Positions 6,300 to 9,378 of a stretch of 9,378 bases of DNA are shown here, one piece after another. The translations under genes and the position numbers were made by a program. Positions within the stretch are counted from its first letter, which is position 1. Each line of letters opens with the position of its first letter. This stretch comes from Gemmataceae bacterium (GTDB lineage Bacteria > Planctomycetota > Planctomycetia > Gemmatales > Gemmataceae). The stretch covers positions 1 to 9,378 of the forward strand of contig SIAL01000114.1 in the NCBI GenBank assembly GCA_009691815.1, read 5' to 3'. The notes under the pieces were generated by a model. That model made no database searches. It was not told where the DNA came from and saw nothing but the letters and a program-made list of their open reading frames with translations.

Positions 6300-7343
6300 A
6301 TGGTCAGTTCAAAGCGGTTTGTTCGAGGTGGTTTTACTCTCATTGAGCTTTTGGTGGTGATTGCCATCATTGCCGTACTTATTGGTTTGCTTTTGCCTGC
6401 GGTGCAAAAGGTGCGCGAAGCCGCCAACCGAATGCAATGTTCCAACAATCTCAAGCAAATTTCTTTGGCCTGTCATAGCTACCACGACGGAACGGGGGGC
6501 TTCCCAAAAATCGAAGGGTTCACGCTGGGCTGGGGAGCCCTACCCCTCCTTCTTCCTTACATCGAACAGGACAATCTTTACAAGCAAATCCTCTTTACGG
6601 ATCGGGTAAGTTGCCTGACCATGGCATTTCTACGAAGCGCCAACATTAAGTCCTTTCAATGTCCAAGTGACCCGGATGTCAACCGCCTTCATACTGATAG
6701 GACACTTCCCACCGGCGGATGCCTTGTTGGATCTGGCGCGCCGGATGGGGCTGGTGGTCGCTATTTGGGTTACGCATCGTCCTATGTGGGAAGTTATGGT
6801 GACGGGTTTAACAATGTTCCCAGCGAGCCTTATGGGGGAGATGGGGCATGGGGGCGGTATGGGTGCGGGGGTTGCGCCAGCAACAACGCCGTAGCCCCAA
6901 CGGTTCCCTGTCCGAACCCAGGCATCGGTTATGGAGGCGGCAAAAACCACCGGGGAATGTTTAACTATTACGGTGATTCTGGAAATCTGCGGTTTGCCGA
7001 TGTCATTGATGGAACAAGTAACACACTGCTTTTTGGGCACAATATTGTCAAAGGAACCTCCAACAGCAACATTTGGATGACCAGTACCGGATCGGCACAT
7101 GGGACCAGTTTGCCCATCAATTGGATCCTTCAACCTTGCAAGGTTTCGCAAGGGCTATGGATCGACAAGTGTGGCAATCCAACCTTTAGCAGTTGGATGG
7201 GTCGTGGTTTTGCCAGCTATCACCAAGGGGGAATCATGGTAGGGATGGCGGATGGGTCAGTTCGCTTTGTAGCGGAAACCACCAGTCCATTCGCCTTTAA
7301 CGCAATGGGTAGCCGGGCGGGCGGAGATACGATTCCGCAGTAA
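6300..7343 (+). CDS. DUF1559 family protein with type II secretion/prepilin N-terminus
   Basis: A 347-residue pseudopilin-like protein of the planctomycete-specific DUF1559 family. The N-terminus has a short basic leader (KRFVRGG), then the prepilin peptidase site G11|F12-TLIE with Glu at +5, then a hydrophobic helix to about residue 36 (LLVVIAIIAVLIGLLLP). AVQKVREAANRMQCSNNLKQI after the helix is the family hallmark. The body is Gly/Ser/Asn-rich with several Cys (CGGCASNN). The C-terminus has the conserved HQGGIMVGMADGSVRF segment and a GGD near the end. After cleavage it probably sits in the inner membrane as a pseudopilin or secreted-surface component; the true function is unknown. Start 6300 is fixed by AGGAG 6 nt upstream, against an in-frame TTG at 6255. 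It lies 45 nt before the lipoprotein gene, a usual pairing in these genomes. Confidence 0.95.
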   Translation: MVSSKRFVRGGFTLIELLVVIAIIAVLIGLLLPAVQKVREAANRMQCSNNLKQISLACHSYHDGTGGFPKIEGFTLGWGALPLLLPYIEQDNLYKQILFTDRVSCLTMAFLRSANIKSFQCPSDPDVNRLHTDRTLPTGGCLVGSGAPDGAGGRYLGYASSYVGSYGDGFNNVPSEPYGGDGAWGRYGCGGCASNNAVAPTVPCPNPGIGYGGGKNHRGMFNYYGDSGNLRFADVIDGTSNTLLFGHNIVKGTSNSNIWMTSTGSAHGTSLPINWILQPCKVSQGLWIDKCGNPTFSSWMGRGFASYHQGGIMVGMADGSVRFVAETTSPFAFNAMGSRAGGDTIPQ

Positions 7344-7345
7344 GC

Positions 7346-7362
7346 GGGGAATGAGAATCCCC
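7346..7362 (+). repeat. short hairpin between the DUF1559 and lipoprotein genes
   Basis: GGGGA (7346-7350) and TCCCC (7358-7362) form a 5-bp stem around a 7-nt loop, 2 nt after the DUF1559 stop codon. It may tune expression of the two genes; it is too short for a claim of termination. Confidence 0.3.
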
Positions 7363-7388
7363 AGTTCCATCCAACAGAAAGGGTTCGC

Positions 7389-7883
7389 ATGAATCCATTA
7401 GGAGCACCTGTAGCCTGTTTGATGTTGGCTGCGGGGGGGGTATTTGTTGCCGTGGGCTGTTCCGTGGACAAGAACCGGCCCGTTTTGGCCCGTGTCACCG
7501 GCAAGGTATCCTTCAATAATAAACCTCTGTCCAAGGCTCAAGTCTATTTCTTTCCCGAAAAAACGGGGATTCGAACCGCTTTGGGAGAAACGGACGACGA
7601 AGGCCGTTACACCTTATGGACTTACGAACTAGGTGATGGGGCGCCGGTTGGAAAACACAGGGTGACTATCAACCTGCGGGGAGCCCCTGAAAGGATCCCG
7701 CTTCACGCATCGGCCAAAGCGGAGGGCAAGGGGGAAGCCTATTATGAGCAAGCCACGATGGAAGGAAAACCCCTCATTCCCCCCAAATATTTCAATGCCA
7801 TGACCTCGGGTTTAACCGCGGAGGTACTTGTTGGAAAAACCAACACTTGCGATTTTGGACTGACGGGCAATGTACCGAAATAG
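7389..7883 (+). CDS. lipoprotein with transthyretin / carboxypeptidase regulatory-like domain
   Basis: A 164-residue exported protein. Residues 1-23 are a signal peptide ending in AVGC with Cys24 as the probable lipidation site (the lipobox is slightly atypical at -3). Residues about 36-97 form a small beta-sandwich: VTGKVSFNNKPLSKAQVYFFP, then GETDDEGRYTLWTYELGDGAPVGKHRVTI, the pattern of carboxypeptidase regulatory-like/transthyretin-like domains. The segment IPPKYFNAMTSGLTAEV (130-146) is the conserved tail seen in planctomycete members. The start is supported by AAAGGG 5 nt upstream. It forms an operon with the upstream DUF1559 gene, the standard arrangement in this phylum. The role is unknown, presumably structural or in surface assembly. 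A G8 run (7433-7440) lies inside the signal-peptide coding region. Confidence 0.92.
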   Translation: MNPLGAPVACLMLAAGGVFVAVGCSVDKNRPVLARVTGKVSFNNKPLSKAQVYFFPEKTGIRTALGETDDEGRYTLWTYELGDGAPVGKHRVTINLRGAPERIPLHASAKAEGKGEAYYEQATMEGKPLIPPKYFNAMTSGLTAEVLVGKTNTCDFGLTGNVPK

Positions 7884-7889
7884 AGACTT

Positions 7890-7936
7890 GCCAAGGCTCG
7901 TTTAGTCGGTTAACAGGCACAAATTGGGGCCTTGGC
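7890..7936 (+). terminator. possible terminator hairpin between convergent genes
   Basis: A perfect 8-bp inverted repeat, GCCAAGGC (7890-7897) and GCCTTGGC (7929-7936), with a 31-nt loop, starts 6 nt after the lipoprotein stop and ends before the minus-strand zinc-ribbon gene's stop. The position between convergent genes suits a bidirectional terminator, but the loop is long and there is no T-run. Confidence 0.3.
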
Positions 7937-7954
7937 CACCAGAGAAAATCGACC

Positions 7955-8137
7955 TTAACTAAATCGAATCCTTTCCCAACCGCCTTTGCGAGACAGGACT
8001 TGCACCTTGCAACGAACCGACTCCGAACCACAAGATGGGCAAGGGCGGGATTCAATCACCTGTTGTTCATAAAATGACAAACGGGGCATCTGCCAATGCA
8101 GGTCGCATTGGTTGCATTCCACAGAAACTCCATTCAC
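7955..8137 (-). CDS. small zinc-ribbon protein
   Basis: A 60-residue protein with two CxxC knuckles, Cys8-x2-Cys11 and Cys33-x2-Cys36, spaced as in zinc ribbons. Between them lies an amphipathic stretch (LSFYEQQVIES), and after them a basic tail with an extra Cys43 and WERIRF. Such proteins bind DNA, RNA or proteins through one zinc ion; no specific role can be assigned. The start is GTG at 8137 with GGAG about 9 nt upstream; no in-frame ATG precedes the first Cys pair. It is convergent with the lipoprotein gene and divergent from the xylose-isomerase-like gene, so it is a single-gene unit. The intact CxxC...CxxC pattern in an intergenic space otherwise free of genes argues it is real. Confidence 0.6.
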   Translation of the reverse strand: MNGVSVECNQCDLHWQMPRLSFYEQQVIESRPCPSCGSESVRCKVQVLSRKGGWERIRFS

Positions 8138-8242
8138 CCTGGATCACTCCGTGAATTCCCAAAAGGCGCCAATCCATCGGCGGCCCTGCCCCCAAAACGG
8201 TGACACAAAGGGTTGTATCGACATTTCACAAAGGAAAGTTGA

Positions 8243-9262
8243 ATGGCTGCACAGTATAAGTTCACATTTGGCCCATGGAACATTAGCACCGGTTCGGACC
8301 CTTTTGGCCCTCCGGTCCGAGCCGAAGTTCCCTTTGCGAGCAAAATTGCCGAGTACAAAAGGTTAGGCTTTGATGGCGTCCAATTTCATGATGACGATGT
8401 CGTTCCCGCCGACCTTTCGTGGGCGGAAACGGAAAAGGGCGCCAAGGCTGTCAAAAAGGTGTTGGACGATGAGGGCCTTTTTTGTGAATTCATCGCCCCC
8501 CGTCTTTGGGAAGACCACCGAACCATTGATGGTGCTTATACCAGCAATGACCCGGCAGAACGAAAATATGCTCTGGACCGGTCCAAGAAAGCGGTCGATA
8601 TTGCCCACATTATGGGCACAAAGGACATCGTCCTCTGGTTGGCACGCGAGGGAACTTACATCCGCGAAGCGAAATGCCCCGTAACTGCCTCTCAGCGAGT
8701 TCTCGATGCGGTAAATACCCTTTTGGACCATGACAAGACCATTCGTATTTTGGGTGAAATGAAACCCAACGAGCCGACGGATAGCGCCTACTTTCCCACA
8801 GTGGGACACTTTTTGGCCCTATGTTACCGAACCATGGATCCTGCCCGAACGGGGGTATTGATTGAGTCGGCCCACAGCATTTTGGCCGGAATTGATCCGT
8901 CCGAGGACATGGCAAACGCCCTTTGGCATAACAAACTTTGGAGCGTTCACCTCAATGACCAAAATGGCCTGAAGTACGATCAGGACAAAACATTTGGATC
9001 AGTCGACCTGCGCCGCGCATTCAATCAGGTGTGGGTTCTGGAACGAGCCAATTACCAAGGCTGCATCGGTCTCGACATTAAGGCCATGCGCTCTACCAAA
9101 TCGGAACATCAAACAGCCCACCTGAGCAACAGCCTTTTGCTTTTCAAGCGATTGGTCGAGGTTGCCCGTTCGGTGGATACGGCCAAAGTTGAGGCGTTTC
9201 GTACCAGTCGTAACTATGAAGGATTGGAGCTTTACATTATCAATCGCTTGATGGGAATATAG
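8243..9262 (+). CDS. xylose isomerase-like TIM-barrel protein, shortened
   Basis: A 339-residue protein clearly related to class I xylose isomerases (about 388 residues in Streptomyces), which interconvert aldose and ketose sugars with two divalent metals. Using Streptomyces rubiginosus numbering from memory, it keeps His54/Asp57 (His49, Asp52 in FHDDD), Trp137 (Trp132), Glu181/Lys183/Asn185 (Glu172, Lys174, Asn176 in GEMKPNEP), Glu217 and His220 (Glu208, His211), Asp255/Asp257 (Asp246, Asp248 in KYDQD) and Asp287 (Asp278). The metal-1 ligand Asp245 aligns with His236 in SVHLNDQNG. The C-terminal arm after Asp278 is about 40 residues shorter than in the Streptomyces enzyme. Start 8243 has AAGGA 7 nt upstream. 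The fold is certain; xylose as substrate is not, given the His substitution. Confidence 0.88.
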   Translation: MAAQYKFTFGPWNISTGSDPFGPPVRAEVPFASKIAEYKRLGFDGVQFHDDDVVPADLSWAETEKGAKAVKKVLDDEGLFCEFIAPRLWEDHRTIDGAYTSNDPAERKYALDRSKKAVDIAHIMGTKDIVLWLAREGTYIREAKCPVTASQRVLDAVNTLLDHDKTIRILGEMKPNEPTDSAYFPTVGHFLALCYRTMDPARTGVLIESAHSILAGIDPSEDMANALWHNKLWSVHLNDQNGLKYDQDKTFGSVDLRRAFNQVWVLERANYQGCIGLDIKAMRSTKSEHQTAHLSNSLLLFKRLVEVARSVDTAKVEAFRTSRNYEGLELYIINRLMGI

Positions 9263-9286
9263 GATTGCACCCGTCTAGGTAGGAAA

Positions 9287-9318
9287 CCTGTTGCCAACAA
9301 ATTGAGGTTGGCAACAGG
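9287..9318 (+). terminator. hairpin downstream of the xylose isomerase-like gene
   Basis: A perfect 12-bp inverted repeat, CCTGTTGCCAAC (9287-9298) and GTTGGCAACAGG (9307-9318), with an 8-nt loop, begins 24 nt after the stop codon. Position and strength fit a transcription terminator or a 3'-end stabiliser. No T-run follows directly; a T-rich stretch appears only about 25 nt later. Confidence 0.55.
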
Positions 9319-9378
9319 GAAATTGTTGTTGGTCCCAGGAAATGCTTTTTTATTCGGCTGGCGTTTTTACTGTACTTA

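Noticed and set aside
1..9378. Complete BREX, CRISPR, toxin-antitoxin or mobile element content
   Set aside because: Only the BrxL-type ATPase recalls BREX. No array of spaced repeats, transposase, integrase, methylase or toxin-antitoxin pair is visible.

Overview
The window looks like a piece of a planctomycete chromosome, probably from the Gemmataceae or a related lineage (inference). The main evidence is the pair at 6300-7883. It is a DUF1559 protein with a prepilin-type N-terminus (GG|FTLIE start, H...DGSVRF near the end) followed by a small lipoprotein with a transthyretin/carboxypeptidase-regulatory-like domain. This pair is characteristic of Planctomycetes and massively amplified there. 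The Gfo/Idh/MocA oxidoreductase and the xylose-isomerase-fold protein fit the same group. I see no integrase, transposase, tRNA, rRNA or CRISPR array.

Left half, minus strand, in transcription order: (1) a protein with an N-terminal membrane anchor, a coiled coil and tandem helix-hairpin-helix motifs (4729-3719); (2) 19 nt later, a short BrxL-type AAA+ ATPase (3699-2251); (3) after a 355-nt gap, a Gfo/Idh/MocA dehydrogenase (1895-801); (4) a von Willebrand factor A protein with an intact MIDAS (680-48). The first two genes are clearly one operon and are the most unusual part of the window. They pair a membrane-tethered putative DNA-binding protein with a BrxL-family ATPase, with no other BREX gene in view. 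The last two may or may not belong with them.

Right half, plus strand: a 269-nt divergent intergenic region leads into aroF, a type I-beta DAHP synthase of exactly 338 residues with its regulatory N-terminal domain and all four metal ligands. A strong 17-bp inverted repeat and a possible sigma70 promoter then precede the DUF1559 and lipoprotein operon. A small minus-strand zinc-ribbon gene (8137-7955) lies between the lipoprotein and a xylose-isomerase-like gene (8243-9262). That last protein keeps nearly every active-site residue but has His where the family has one metal-binding Asp. A 12-bp-stem hairpin closes the gene.

How the genes work together: the HhH/BrxL pair probably acts as a unit on DNA near the membrane, and a defence role is a hypothesis only. 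aroF is housekeeping (shikimate pathway entry). The DUF1559/lipoprotein pair is cell-surface or secretion related. The two oxidoreductase/isomerase-type genes fit the carbohydrate-degrading lifestyle of planctomycetes.
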